Source: Magnolia sinica (taxonomy: Eukaryota; Streptophyta; Magnoliopsida; Magnoliales; Magnoliaceae). Taken from it: a stretch of DNA of 64,000 bases. Below, piece by piece: positions 1-12,552 of the stretch. A program made the position numbers and the translations under genes. Position 1 is the first letter of the stretch. Each line of letters opens with the position of its first letter. The stretch lies in NCBI RefSeq assembly GCF_029962835.1, contig NC_080579.1, positions 79,048,459-79,112,458 on the forward strand. The letters are read 5' to 3'. Under the pieces are notes generated by a model, which was not told where the DNA came from, ran no database searches, and worked only from the letters and a program-made list of their open reading frames with translations.

Positions 1-1133
1 TCAACTATGATCTTCCAAGACTTGAAAGTGGCAAACAAGTTGGATTTATTCTTCATGAAATAAACCTATACCTTTTTAGAGAAATTGTTAATGCATGTTA
101 CAAAGAATGACGACCCTTCTCTAAAAACCATAGGCTACGGCCTCCACATGTCAGAGTGTACATAATTCAACGATCCCTTGCTATTATGTTTCAAAGTTTT
201 AAATCACAATTTTGATCGTTTACCATTATGCAATGCTCACATGCATTCAAATAATTTTTTTAGAGGTATAAATTAAACCATGATCTACGAGTACCTTCAT
301 ATCGCGCTCGCTCATGTGGCCTAGGCGCGCATGTCACATATGTGCTGATGTAGACTCCTCTATAGACGCTGCAACTCCACCTGATATTGTATTCCTAATC
401 AAATTGTAGAGATTGCCATTCCTTTGTAATTTCATAATGGTGAGTTTCCCTTTGAAACTTTTAGAACACCATCATGGTTGGTGAACTTGCATCCTCATGC
501 ATCAAAAGCACCCAGAGAAATCAGATTTTTCTTCAAATCTGGAACGTGCTTCACATCGGTTAGAGTACTCCCCATCTTATCAAACATTCTAATGCGAACA
601 GATCAAATTCCAATAACCTTATATGCATGATCATTGCTCATAAGAACCAGGTCACCATCATACTCGTGGTATGTGGTGAACCAACTCCGATGAGGGGTCT
701 TGTGGTACGAAGCCCCTTTATTTAAAATCCACTCATGGTATAAGCGACCCATTTTGGACACTTATAATACATCGTAACTATCCGAACCTTCACGAGATTT
801 CGCTGAATTAGCCTCCCTTGTAGAATTATCTGAATTCTCACCCATTTAAGTTTTAAGAGACTGACAATCATTTTTCATATGTCCATTTTTCCCACAATTC
901 CAGCCCTTCATCTTGCCATTGCCCTTAGATTTGGACCTCGATTGTGAATTTTCTTTCTCTCACTCAGAACTTCTTCCTCTAACAACCAATACATCCATAG
1001 AGGAACCATCGCCACCGTTCTTCTTTTTCAACTTCTTCGAATGAAGGCCTAAGATAACGATTTTGATGTTAATAGTCTTCCTACTGTGGCACAAAGTATT
1101 TACGAGGTTCTCATAAGACTTTGGAAGAGAGTT
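1..1133 (-). pseudogene. copia gag C-terminus to pre-integrase region
   Basis: Minus-strand translation in pieces gives a CCHC-type zinc knuckle around 864-906 (WNCGKNGHMKNDC) in which the usual first cysteine is replaced by glycine. It is followed by the copia segment RMFDKMGSTLTDVKHVPDLKK (about 600-520), and further left by a pre-integrase-like segment containing HARLGHMSERD (about 330-290). These are the known order of copia gag end, protease and gag-pre-integrase domains. Several in-frame stops and shifts break it. The solo LTR at 1134 separates it from the gag start. Confidence 0.75.
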
Positions 1134-1936
1134 TGTTTACACCTCAAGTATAGGGCTGCGATGTAGTAATAAACTCGGTAAGACTGAGGTTGAATCCATA
1201 GGGATTATATCTTGTACGTAATCTAAAAATAACTCGAACTAAAACTAAGTAAAGATGTAATCTAAATCAGGTAAAATTTAGGGAATAATTGTGAATTATT
1301 AAAAAAAAATTTGAGAAATTCAAAGGTAGGAAATTAGGGCTTTCAGAGGATCCACCTATAGAGATCAGGGAGATCGGAGATCTATGCCTTATTCAAGAAT
1401 ACATCTGGACTCAGAGTCCTATCTTCATCTAGATGGAAGATCAAATATGAACTTCCTTTGATTCAGTTTTCAAGAGATGAGAGGCATGAGAATTAGACTG
1501 ATTCCACCACAAGACCATGCTCAGGTGACAAAGTAAATAACGGAATTTAACCAATCCACAACCAATCTGAGAGAGTTATGAATGTAAGGAAAGGTTCCAT
1601 CATCCAACCATGCCCATGAGACGATGGTGAACAACAGGATTCCCACGATCATAACCTTTATGTATGTATAGAAAATGCTAGAAGATATCGCAGATCCATT
1701 GTAATTTAAGTTATAACAAACCATTAAAAACTAAAGGCATTTCTTATAATCAAATGAGAATCAAAATCAGTTCATAAAACAACTTTAAATCAAAGGCATA
1801 AAGGAAAGTTTCCCATCTCACTACAAGCTTCACCTCTTGGCCCTAGTTAAGAGGTTTAACCAGACATGATGAGGCTATAATCTCTAAAAAAATTCATAAA
1901 AGAAAAGAACTAAAGAAGAAGAGTCTCTGCCGTCGC

Positions 1937-1938
<2 letters not shown>

Positions 1939-1975
<37 letters not shown>
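1939..1975. repeat. CT/GA microsatellite in solo LTR
   Basis: An uninterrupted CT run just downstream, in the minus-strand sense, of the TATA motif at 2027-2033. The same arrangement recurs in the other Athila-like LTRs of the window. Confidence 0.95.
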
Positions 1976-1979
<4 letters not shown>

Positions 1980-2026
1980 TGCTCCACATCTAAAGATGAG
2001 ATGCCTCTTTCTCTTTCTTCTCTTTC

Positions 2027-2033
2027 TTTTATA
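2027..2033 (-). promoter_or_regulatory. Predicted TATA box of the solo LTR
   Basis: TATAAAA on the minus strand, followed in that sense by a GA-rich tract. Position and context match the LTRs of A, B, F and G, which supports a conserved LTR core promoter. Activity is inferred. Confidence 0.55.
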
Positions 2034-3447
2034 GCAGGGAAGGACGGTGGATGGAGCTTCTGCATAAAGAGGTGGTGCGTAGATAACAAAGAGGCGGTTG
2101 GAGTTGTTTTTAAGAAACTGCCTGTGAAGACAGCAAGACCGGCCCTGTTTTTGCATCCTGGTTGAGATGATCTTGGCCCGGATTTCTTGGAGCACGTCCT
2201 CCATCCGAATCATCCAAATTGTTGGTTGTAGGATGATCCCTTAATGGGTCATCTTTTCTTCCTTAATAGTCCCAGCAGTCGGTCTTCAATCAGCAGCCGA
2301 TTTTCTATTTTTAACAGCAATTTGGTTCCCAGCACTTTTTGTATTCGATCTGTTCTTTCGAACGGTTCGGATTGTCGGTCACTGATTCCTGGCCCATCGA
2401 GACCTTCATACAAAGCCCCTACTTCACTGCCAGCTCATTCTACGTAACCGGAACCAAAGGGAATTTGCTGGCTTGATGCATGTATAACAGTGCAATTCCA
2501 AAAAGGGAGAACGTCCCTTTGGTCGGTTCTGGATGGCCAAGCATATGGACGGTTTGGTTTGTTCGGAAATCCACTCATAGAGGTCCATAACTCCTTTAAA
2601 CAGCTTCTCTCCCTTAATTTTATTGTGCAGAGGCCCTCCTTTGGACAAGAATTGTGTGTACGTTTATATACAAGAACGTATGATGCTTACAGAATTTTAA
2701 ACTTCGGTTGACCCTCTGTATGATGGACGGATCAGATTGATCATGTGGGCCATGATGGTGGCCCACCGGCTTCCACAAAAGACCCCACACAAACCGTTTG
2801 CATTACAGGGAAATGGCGGTTGCCGTTTTGGATACGGGTCCAAGCCATGTAGACTAATGTGGAGTTGTCGTGCACAGCGCGTGCACTTGTGCATGGTGCA
2901 CACACCACTCAGGTGGGATCCACTGTGATGTTTATGGGAAATCTCATCCATCCATCTGTCTTGTCTCCTCATATAATGGGTTGAGACCAAATTTGAGGTA
3001 TATCCAAATCTCAGGTGGGCCCAAAATCAATGTTTTATGGGATGATCTATTCATTGGGACACTTTCACAGGGATCCAATGGATGAAATTCGACTCGTATG
3101 GTTAATTTATTCTCCTCAGGCCATATACAGTGTTTCGAGCCAAACGGATGGTGTGAACCCTGTGATTTTGCATTTTAGCCGACTTTAAAGCCCATTTAAA
3201 CCAAATCACTTGATTTTCTCGGATCTTTGGTATGTAAATTCTTCGATCTTGGTCCCCTAGGGTCTTTCCCTTGTCTTGGTGACTTCGGAGCATTAAATCC
3301 ATGCTTTTAATATAATTTCTCAGTTCAAGTTCCTAAATTCACATTGTAAGACAAACACAATTAAAATAGGCCGTTAAACAGTATCATGATCGCAAAATCG
3401 AGTAATAATTGGGGTCTAATATGTAATATTTGACCCTCAACAGAGTT

Positions 3448-3880
3448 CAATAGGATTATGGCTTGATCTCCCTATCAATCTTTACCTCCACACTCATCAA
3501 TTTGCAAAGTACCTTATTGAAGTTGCTGATGTATTCATTGAGATTTATCTTTTCTTCCATCTTCAGATTATAGAATTGCTTCTTAAAAAATAAATGATTA
3601 GAGAGTGATCTCATCATGCAGAGACTCTCCAACTTTGACTATAATCCAGTGGTAATCGTCTCGCTGATAACATTATATAGGACCTCATCAGTCAAACACA
3701 ATTGGATTGTGCTAATTGCCTTTCGATCTAGTTGATCATACTCTTCATCGGTCATAATATTAGGACTCTTCGCTTTCCCAAGGAGTACTTGTTGTAACCT
3801 TTATTGAATTAGAAAGCCTTTGATCTGCACCCTACATAGTTCAAAATTATTTTTACTTGTAAATTTTTGTCTCAAACTTG
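3448..3880 (-). pseudogene. copia gag N-terminal remnant
   Basis: Minus-strand translation starts with a gag-like MEGTNVKFET and later gives fragments typical of copia gag: a WESEES/DR-like stretch, a region like 'STIQLCLTDEVLYNV', and KLESL near the left end. Numerous stop codons show decay. It lies directly inside the primer site at 3942-3957, as expected for a 5' gag. The fragment ends where the solo LTR was inserted and continues at 1133. Confidence 0.7.
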
Positions 3881-3941
3881 ACATTTGTTCCCTTCAATGC
3901 TATGGCTTCAGATTCAATCTAAAACCTCAACTTGATAACCT

Positions 3942-3957
3942 GATCACTCTGATACCA
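3942..3957 (-). other. Primer-binding site of copia I (initiator tRNA-Met type)
   Basis: On the minus strand this reads TGGTATCAGAGTGATC, the usual copia primer site complementary to initiator tRNA-Met, two bases from the end of the 5' LTR. Confidence 0.85.
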
Positions 3958-3965
3958 CTTGTTGA

Positions 3966-4639
3966 TGATGTAGAGCGGGTTGCGGACACTTTCATGTCCA
4001 AGATGGACAAGAAAAGGCCCGATAGAAACCAGAAGTCATTAAGATTGTTAAAACCTTTAAACAGGCATATCTTGCAAATCGGAATGAGTTACTCGATGTA
4101 CCATACATAATTTTGGGGTAGGACAAGCTACTTTAAACCTAGCTATGCCGGGTTGCCCATGCCGAATTTGCAAGATTCCATCATATCGACAGTCGAATTC
4201 CATATTTATTTCCATTTTTATTATTTTTTTTAATAAGTTTTAGTTTGATTATAACTCTTCATCCGTGGGGCTTTAGGAGTTGCATCCAACATGAAAAGTG
4301 TTTAGAAAAATTATGAGAATAACATGGTTAAGCCACATAGGACACTTACTATAAATAGAAAATTTACTATTTATAGTAAGTTGCGAATTCTATGAGTTTT
4401 AGTTGTAGTTTGATTTTGAAATTTCTCCCATTGCTTAGTATCCTTTTTTAAAGGGTTGCGAACTCGTTTATTTCATTCATCAATCAAATTACAAAATTAT
4501 TGAAGTTATTTATATTTTCTTACTTTTTCCTTGTAGATTTGAGAAGTCACTGTGAGGAGTCCAAAGAAGCTCCATGGATTCGGAGTAGTTATCCTTAAGG
4601 AAGATGGTGATCGACCTTATCACATTCATCCCTATGTCA
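3966..4639 (+). repeat. Left LTR of element H
   Basis: 674 bp, TG...CA, followed after two bases by the primer site TGGTATCAAAG. Clearly related along its length to 6022-6705, with scattered substitutions and small indels. Confidence 0.85.
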
Positions 4640-4652
4640 ATTGGTATCAAAG

Positions 4653-5850
4653 TGAATACCCTCCTTAGACCGATGGCAAACAACGAATGTATGAACCAAA
4701 ATCCTATGGACGGTGATCCATGGATTTGTTATCTTTCGGAAAGAATGAAAGCTTTCCACCGGAAGAGTTAGTTGACCATGCAAGAGCTGTAGGCAACCCT
4801 CAACCGTATTGTGAATGCGCTAATTCCGCCTCGAGCTCAATGCTCGTGGTGGCTGTACAACACAACCTCGATTTCTGCAGAGCACCATTAGATGATGGTA
4901 AATTGTAGGCCACCACTTTGATCGTGAGGAGGTCGTTATACATGCCAAAGGTGGAAATAGATTTACAACGAGACAACATCTTTCGAACGAGGTGCACTAT
5001 AAGCCAAAAGTCTGTAATGTGATCATCGATGTCAGTAGCAATGAGAATCTCGTGTCGAAAATAATGGTTGAAAAGCTATAACTGAAAACAGAAAACTATT
5101 CATCTTCATACACGATTGGATGAATCAAGGAAGTCAACAAAACAGAGGTAACCGAGCAATGCACTGTCTCATTTTCAATTGGTATAAATTATAAGGATCA
5201 AGTACTTTGTAACGTAGTTGACATGGAAGTTTGTCATATGTTACTTGGTCTACCATGACAAAATAATATTGATGTTATTGCTACGCATAAAGGTCGGGAT
5301 AACGTATTTGTATTTACTAAAGATGGTAGAAAGATTGGCCTCATTCCTATGGGAATGAAGAACCAACCCAAGACTTCTAAAGTTGAGGAACAATCTCTCA
5401 TATCCAAACAGGATTTCGTAAAATAATTTGAGAAAATAGTAGATGAAGATGCATTAGTAGAAAATGAAAAATATATGAAGCCTGTGAACATCCCAGAGGA
5501 TTTGGAACCAATGTTGTAAGAGTTTAAGGCGGTTGTGCTCAATGAACTTCCTAATAAATTGCCTCCCATATGAGATATAAAAAACCATATTGATCCCGTC
5601 TTAAGGGAAAGTCTACCTAATTGCCCACATTATTAGAAAGAATGTGAGATCTTGAAGGCAGAATTGAAGGAACTGATCGATACTAGTCAAGTCAAGGAAA
5701 GCATGAGTATATGTATTGTGTCAGCTCAAGAGCCAAATGCCAAGTACAAGAAAATGACCAATAAACATCGGCATCGGAAGTTATCTTAGAATCATGAGCC
5801 AAGTTCCTTGAGTAACTTAAGGACGAGTTTTTTTTTTAAGTGGAGGGGTT
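4653..5850 (+). pseudogene. Gypsy gag-protease-RT-start remnant with pol deletion
   Basis: Broken plus-strand frames show a gag piece (NRIVNALIPP near 4800) and an aspartic-protease-like stretch near 5010-5250 (IIDVSSNENLVS, then CNVVDMEVCHMLLG). In the protease the usual Asp-Gly motif reads Asp-Val. Next comes a linker and the start of reverse transcriptase (PNCPHY at about 5610, LIDTSQVKESMS at about 5690). The frame then jumps to a short C-terminal tail ending SSLSNLRTSFF near 5830, typical of the end of chromovirus pol. So RT, RNase H and most of integrase were deleted. Confidence 0.7.
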
Positions 5851-6021
5851 TGATGTAAAACGTGTCATAGATACATTCCTAGCATGGTTGGACCAAAAGA
5901 AGGTGAACCGTAAATTGATCATAACTTTTGATTTGGGTATTGTTACGGCGCACCAGACCAAGTATCAAGAACCGAAGCAGCACGAGAACTCGAGGATGAG
6001 TTCTTTTGAAGTGGAGGGGAC
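5821..6021 (+). repeat. Duplicated polypurine/LTR-start segment
   Basis: GACGAGTTTTTTTTTTAAGTGGAGGGG at about 5823-5849 is followed by an LTR-like start (TGATGTAAAACGTG). About 170 bp further on, GATGAGTTCTTTTGAAGTGGAGGGG (about 5995-6019) is followed by the actual right LTR. The first LTR start is more diverged than the two main LTRs are from each other, which suggests a chimaera of two related elements. Confidence 0.65.
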
Positions 6022-6705
6022 TGATGTAGAGTGGGTCGCAGACACTTTCATGTCCAAGATGGACCAGAAAAGGCCCAATAGAAAGCAGAAGTCATCAAGA
6101 CGTCATAACCTTAAAATAGGCATATCTCACAAATTGGAATGAGTTGCTCAACATACCATACATGATTTTGGGGTAGAAAGAGCTACTTTAGCCAACCAAC
6201 CCGGCTATGCCGGGTTACCCATACCGAATTTGTGAGATTCCAGCATATCAATGGTCGAATTCCATATTTATTTCCATTTTTACTATTTTTTAAATAAGTT
6301 TTAGTTTGATTATAACTCTTCATCCGTTGGGCTTTAGGAGTTGCGTCGTCCAACATGAAAATTGTTTAGAAAAATTATGAGAATAACGTGGTTAAGCCAC
6401 CTAAGACACATACTATAAATAGAAAATTTATTATTTATAGTAAGTTTCGAATTCTATGAGTTTTATATGTAGTTTGATTCTGAAATTTCTCCCATTGCTT
6501 AGTATCCCTATTTAAGGGGTTGTGAACTCATTTATTTCATTAATCAATCAAATTACAAATTTTATAGAATTTATTTATATTTTTCTTACTTTTTCCTCAT
6601 GGATTTGAGAAGTCTCCGTAAGGAGTCCAGAGAAGCTCCGTGGAGTTGGAGTAGTTATCCTTGAGGAAGATGGTGATCGACGTCATCTCGTTCATCCCTG
6701 CGTCA
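6022..6705 (+). repeat. Right LTR of element H
   Basis: 684 bp, preceded by a polypurine tract and ending GCGTCA. Matches the left LTR 3966-4639. Confidence 0.85.
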
Positions 6706-7322
6706 GTTAGGTGTAGAAACATCACCCAACGTGACCAGATATGAATCAAACAAGCACACAGATAGAAAATTCGAGCATGCACAGTGAGCACAATGATTTA
6801 TGTGAAAAAACTCTTCAAGAAAAGAACCATGGCACAAGGTGACAAGCAATCCACTATAAAAAAATGAAATTACAACAGATGGACAACTTACAATCCAAAC
6901 CCTAGAGTATAAAACTTTAGATCCACTTTCTCCAAACCTTAACTCTCTTTAAAACAAGTTTCCCAATACCCTAATCCCGTATTACACCCATTTATATACT
7001 CTAGAACCAGAATTAGAAATAAACTGTGCACTTACGTAGAAGCTAAGCGCATCGTCGATCGAACCTTTAATCAATTGACTTCGATTGAGCATCCTTCGAT
7101 TAATCGACACCATAATGTTTGATCAATTGAACATGCTTAAAAGTATCCAGAGAGCTAACATGATTTTTTGGAATTATCTCGATCGATTGACAATATCCAA
7201 AACTGTCCAGAGACAAAACTGGAAAAATCGGGATTTTCTCAATTCAATGGAAGTGATCGAGGCTTCCATTGATCAATCAAAATCCCCTATTTTAGCGTAG
7301 ATTGAAGACACCAAATTCAACA
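6706..7322 (-). repeat. 5' LTR of copia I (main part)
   Basis: Together with 3960-3965 this forms an LTR of about 620 bp whose minus-strand reading starts TGTTGAATTTGG and ends next to the primer site at 3957. Element H inserted six bases from its inner end. It contains no reading frame of note. Confidence 0.7.
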
Positions 7323-10300
7323 ACAGGTTATAAATGATTTTTACCTTTTAAACAATTTACAAGCATCCAAATAACCCATTATGGAAACCCCTTTCGCTAA
7401 TTTTTATTTATTTATTTATTTATTATTATTACTACAGAGTTGTGTCTAAACAGGCCCTTGCTACTCTTCTCCTAGGGCATGAGCCACCCTGCTTGGATCA
7501 CAGTGTGTCAAGGTTTCGTATAGGAGGCCTTGGTGATCGAGCTATTGATCTAATGGGCCGCACCATGGATAGTACTTCTCCAAAATTCTCATAGATCTAA
7601 AGATTCTAGGCTACTCATCTATATATGGGTAAAGATGGTACTAAGAAAATATGTCACCATCGTCTTAGTCTTATAACAATTAATTAGGTTGACTACATGA
7701 ATCATGTGTTGTCATTTTAATCTATCAAGACCGTATCTATAGGAAATCAAAATAGACCAATTGCTTCATTGTCATCATCATCTATGCACTTATCTCAACT
7801 ATACTTCAGTTGATCATAGGTCATCAAAATGCTTCAATGGTCCATTTCACACAAACAGCACAATGACCACGTTCCATGGAAAATGGATCATTATTGAATG
7901 GTTAGAATCTTCTGATCTGGGAGATCTTTGGATTGCTGTCCATCCAGGGTGGGACCCATCAAACCAATGATCTAGATCACCTAAAAATGGACCCCAGATG
8001 TGCACAATCCCATGACCCAATAAACAATACATCTTTGGGGCCCTATAATTCTCTCATGGGCCCTCTCATCCATATCTAATCCCTATTTGCTTCTTTGTAG
8101 CAATCATTTCAAAGGTGGGAAATCTTCCCTTTTTTTTCTACGTGGATGCATTTGTTTACACATGTCGGTTTCAGTTTCAATAAATTTGTAAGAAGAAAGG
8201 TTCGTATTTTCTTCTATCTTATTCTATGTTTGGTGAGTGTTTGATTTTACTATATTGCATGTGGACTTCATGGCGTGAGAGCTGTTTGCTACCCACAAAA
8301 GGTTCCTTCCTTTTTTGGCCTTTCTTACTGATTTGTTCCTGGATTAAAAAATAAAGCCCTAATCACCATTCCAAGTTCATGTGGTCCCTACTTACTGACT
8401 ATGCATCCAGAACTTTGCCATCCTGACTCTATTTTTATATGTTTTTATTTCTTTATTTTTTCTCTCCTTGTTTTTTTTTTTTCATTGGAATATTGTTTAT
8501 ATATTCTGGTTATGCCGATGCGGTATCGGCATGTTTTTCATGCCGCATCGCTACACATGTCGCTTGTATTTGGATTCCAAGATAATGGGAAGCTCCGAAC
8601 AGTGATTAGGACCGTTCAAACAAGATTGGGTGGTGATGGAAAAGTGGGCTCCACTCGAAGTTAAAATGAGTGTGGCGCGCCCACTTTTTTCATGTCCACT
8701 TTCACAAGTGTAAGTAAATTTCATCTAGAGAGCACATTTTTTTTTTTTTTTTTTTTTTGGTACATTTGATCGATTGAAAGAATTAGTTTGGGACCTTTGG
8801 AAAAAGACATTGAGATATAAAATATATGTGAACATTGTTATATCATTACAACCATGTCAACTTTGGATCTCTCTTAGGATATGATTGTTTTTTCTACCAC
8901 ATGAAAAGGATATCCATTTTCCATTTACAAGCTAAAACATAAAAATGAGAAAAATCAATGTCATCTAAAATAGTTGATAAACCCATTTCTTTTTATTTAA
9001 AGAAAATAAAGTGACCATTTGGTTGGTATTTTTTTTTTTTTTCCACATTTCTACATTAATGCATGTAAAATTGCATTGCAAACCAAGCATACTAGTTCTT
9101 CATTTCTTACATATCATATGTTTATACCCCACATCCAAGAATTGATTTCAACAAAAAACAAGCGTGCCCTTAGCCGATAGAAAACCAAAATATTTTATGA
9201 AATGTGATGAAACTAAATGCATTCTAAATTTTATCCACAAAGTTATTTCAACTAGCCATAAATAGCCTTGTCAAAAACGTATATTTACACAGTGGGTGCA
9301 TGGACAAAGAAGATGTTATTGTCTTCTTCTTAAGAATAGCTCTTGAATACATAAAGAGGGGAAAAAATAGAGATGGAATTGATATTACTGATGAAAGTGC
9401 TACTTATGATATACCTGATGACCTTATATAAGCAAAAAATAAAAATAAAAATCTTAAACTTTCTCAAAACAGGAAAGTACTTAAAATAGTAAAAAGATGT
9501 CTAATTACACTAAACTCATAAACAACCTTTAAATGACCAAAATAAGGACTTTGGACCACAATCAAACTTTTAAAATTATAAAAATAGTTAAGACGAAACT
9601 TATTAAAAATAGTAAGCTTTAACTTAAAATCTTAATTTGACTTCTAAAATAACTAAGTTTTATAAAGTTATTTTCGAGCCAACTAATCATAGGTGATTGG
9701 CCAAGGACTAGAGCTCATCGATAGCTTTTATACAGTATATCATATACATGGAAGGGATAACTGATCGCAAAGTTTTGGCTGTCGGAAGCTATAGTGCACG
9801 TTTAACCCTTTTTTTTTTTTTTTTTTTTTACTTCAAGTGTTTTGGCCTTATTTCTTTTTATCTTGGCTGTTCATGAAGTCATCCACCACGATTAGACATC
9901 ATATCTTAATGCGAGAGAGATCATGGACAATTTCATGGAGCTTTAGGACCAATAAAAATTAGACAAAAGTGTAAAATACAGCTTGAACCTGTACTATATC
10001 TTCTGATGGCCATACACTGAGACCGGTTCTTAGATTCGCGCATACAATGTATTGTTGGAAAATTATTGAAGATTCCTACAACATACCAATAACGGAAACT
10101 TCTAGCCTTTGCAAATTTTAAGAAAGGCTGTTTTTATGGTCAAAATTTGCATTAGTTGAAAAGTTACTATTTTTAATAAGTTTTGTAATCTATAATTGTA
10201 ATCATCTAGGCCTTATCCCAATTACTAGTTTACAAGACTTACTATTTTGTAATTGCTTTCTTTATTTGTTTTCAAGCTTTAAGAGTCACTTCTTGTCTCA

Positions 10301-11363
10301 AAATCCTTGTTTTGGGTTAACTAAGTTTGGTTTAAGAGTTTGAGTTGGTTTAAACATATTCAATGCCATCTAAATCCTACGATTTGATATTTATGATTTA
10401 TAATTTAAGTTGAATCTTTAGTACAACTATTTGAGTCACACCTTTGAATCCTTTTTATATGTATCCTACGATTTTATGATTTAAATCATATGATTTTCTA
10501 TTCAAATCTCATCTTATGATTCAAATTAAACTTGTTTTATTTTCTTTTAAACTTCACTTGGTCTTCATTTTATGTTTTTAAACTGGTGGGGGCTTTCAGA
10601 ATTATTTAGGAAAAAACTTTAAAAAAATAAGAATCATAAAAGGTAAATTATTTCATTTTATTCTTTATAAGTGATTAAATGATATATATGCTCTTCGATA
10701 TTATATTTTATAGCTTTTTATTTATTTATTATGATTTCTTACTAATTTCTTACTTCTTTACTGGTCAAAACATCAAATTGATGTATGACTTATCTGGAAT
10801 TATTATTATTATTATTATTATTTTTAATGGATGGTTCTGATCATGTTAACTTATATGTATTGTAAAATGATGATTATGAATCAAAGTATTTTTTTCACCA
10901 GTCTATAGAATCAAATGCCATTTTTTCCAATATGATTCTATATTCAAAAAAAGTAACAAGAACATAAATTATTAAAGGATCCTCATATGTTTTTTTCTTA
11001 AAAAAATTCTTGAAAGATTAAAAAAGAAGGAAAGATTAGAATCATTTAATTTTTAAGTAATACCATGTCATGAAACTATTACAGTTTTAATTTTTTTAAT
11101 TTATATTTTCATATTTTAAGAAATCATGAAAAATCTTATGATTTATGATACGATTTTCAATTCGATATGATTCAACCCCTATTATGATTTGCAATACAAT
11201 AACGATTTTGACAACATTGGACATATTTACTATTTAGAGTAAGTTTTACTATTTCTATAAAGTTTTCTATTTTGAGTTTATAAATTAGGATTTTTGTGCG
11301 TCTTTGCTTCTATAGGCATAATAAATATGTTTTTAATTACAATTTATTCAATAATATCAGCTT

Positions 11364-11456
<93 letters not shown>

Positions 11457-12106
11457 CTTTGAGATTTTCTCTCCTTATGGATTAAGGATTATTATCATAG
11501 GAAAGAAGATGTGATGTGTCGTTTTTTCTTCGCACATCCATTGCGTTATATATTTACCATGATATACTTTCATGGACCAAGACAGATGGAAATGTAAAAA
11601 AAAAGTAAAAGTAGAAACACTAACCATGCACTAAAAGTATATAAAAAAAAACTCTAAGTGGCTTTTTATTAGCATTTTGACATTACTATAATAAAAAAGT
11701 TTCAGTATGGATATAAAGATCCATTTGACAACTACCAATTAGATGTTTAAAACAACATCATTGCAATGATTTTAGAGATATACTCCATCCGAACATGAGT
11801 TACAATTTTATGGTCTTAAATTTGAAGAGACGAGTCACTAACAAATTTAAAATGATAGTAAGTTAATTGCAGGAGTGTGCCATTCTTATTGTAAATAGAG
11901 GTGTGAATTTATCTAGTGCACGACCACATCTTCTAATTGCCTAAATGCCCTTCAATTATATTTAAAACCCCTTTCTATGTCCATCGATAAAGTAAAGTTT
12001 TAGCGATGGAAAATTAATTGAAGGGAAAATTTTTCCCATGACTACTTTTGTTATATATTATTAGACTATTTTTTTGTTGAATTAAATTTACTATTAGTAT
12101 ATTACA
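7323..12106. other. AT-rich non-genic stretch
   Basis: No recognisable gene or transposase domain on either strand. It holds poly-T runs (about 8738-8759, 9031-9042, 9809-9829), TTA/TTTA runs (about 7408-7431 and 10800-10821), an imperfect hairpin near 8514-8551 and a CT/CA microsatellite (11367-11450). Blocks rich in ATGATTTATGATACGATTT-like words (about 10365-10530 and 11110-11215) may be decayed MITE sequence, but I could not define termini. Confidence 0.7.
11367..11450. repeat. Compound (CT)n(CA)n microsatellite
   Basis: CT repeats to 11404 pass directly into CA repeats to 11450. Confidence 0.97.
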
Positions 12107-12309
12107 TGTTAAAATTGTGACACCACAATCACTATTAGGTCTATTCACTTTTTTGAGCCCATATGACCTATTTATGTTTCACCTGCCAACAAAGCCTGAG
12201 TGTTAGCGGACCATTGAAGAGGTATTTTTGACATTTCCTTCATAGAAGGGTCAATTTTAGGTGTTGAGGTTAAAGTGAGTTACAATTTTTGGTTATTTTT
12301 TGAGAGCCT

Positions 12310-12351
<42 letters not shown>

Positions 12352-12538
12352 TAAGTTCTCTCCATCTTTCTAATCTTTTCTTAATAGTAGATTAATTGTT
12401 GCCTTGTGTCGTGGTTTTTTCTCGTAAGGGTTTTTCATGTAAAAATCGTGTGTTATCTGTGTATTTACTTCGATTTTCATTTTCTCTTGTTTGTTTCAAT
12501 CGAGATTAATGTGCTTCTATAGAGCTGGATCTCCAACG
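12107..12538 (+). repeat. Left LTR of copia C
   Basis: 432 bp, with a GA run at 12312-12349. Matches 50661-51121 throughout, with many substitutions, which indicates an old insertion. Confidence 0.85.
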
Positions 12539-12540
12539 AG

Positions 12541-12552
12541 TGGAATTGGAGC
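12541..12552 (+). other. Degenerate primer-binding site of copia C
   Basis: TGGAATTGGAGC, 9 of 12 bases like the initiator tRNA-Met site TGGTATCAGAGC, two bases after the LTR end. Confidence 0.55.

Larger units (their letters stand above)
1134..3442 (-). mobile_element. Solo Athila-like LTR with target repeat GAGTT
   Basis: A 2309-bp block with TG...CA ends, flanked by GAGTT at 1129-1133 and at 3443-3447. Its ends and body match the LTRs of elements A and B: the start resembles the right LTR of A, and the end carries the shared motif GGGTCTAATATGTAATATTTGACCC in degenerate form. No internal region is present, so this is a solo LTR left by LTR-LTR recombination, inserted in copia element I. 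Orientation is minus, from the homologous full elements. Confidence 0.88.
3966..6705 (+). mobile_element. Decayed Ty3/gypsy (chromovirus-like) element H
   Basis: Two related LTRs (3966-4639 and 6022-6705, both starting TGATGTAGAG and ending in GTCA) flank a short interior. A primer site of initiator tRNA-Met type (TGGTATCAAAG, 4642-4652) follows the left LTR, and a polypurine tract (GAAGTGGAGGGGA) precedes the right LTR. Flanking five-base repeats are GTTGA and GTTAG, imperfect. It was inserted into the 5' LTR of copia I, a few bases from the LTR boundary. Most of pol is missing. Confidence 0.82.
1..7322 (-). mobile_element. Ty1/copia element I, 5' part, interrupted twice
   Basis: Read on the minus strand the element runs 5' LTR (7322 down to 6706, ending at 3965-3960), primer site (3957-3942), gag (about 3880-3448), zinc-knuckle region and the start of pol (1133-1), then leaves the window. 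A solo LTR (1134-3442) and gypsy element H (3966-6705) sit inside it; removing both rejoins the gag-pol sequence and the LTR. Stops and frameshifts run throughout, so it is a dead copy. Its target repeat cannot be checked because the other end is outside the window. Confidence 0.85.

Noticed and set aside
8514-8551. Hairpin CGATGCGG...CATGCCGCATCG as a terminator or miRNA precursor
   Set aside because: The arms are interrupted by an unmatched TATC, it is short, and nothing around it supports a transcript.
11294-11514. Plus-strand frames with Ser-Leu and Thr-His runs
   Set aside because: Produced by the CT/CA microsatellite read in frame. Similar GA/CT frames at 1884-2213, 13438-13736, 39950-40241, 51825-52208 were rejected for the same reason.
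7323-12106. A host gene in the longest TE-poor stretch
   Set aside because: Longest frames are under 90 codons, low-complexity or T-rich, with no domain, splice pattern or codon-like composition.
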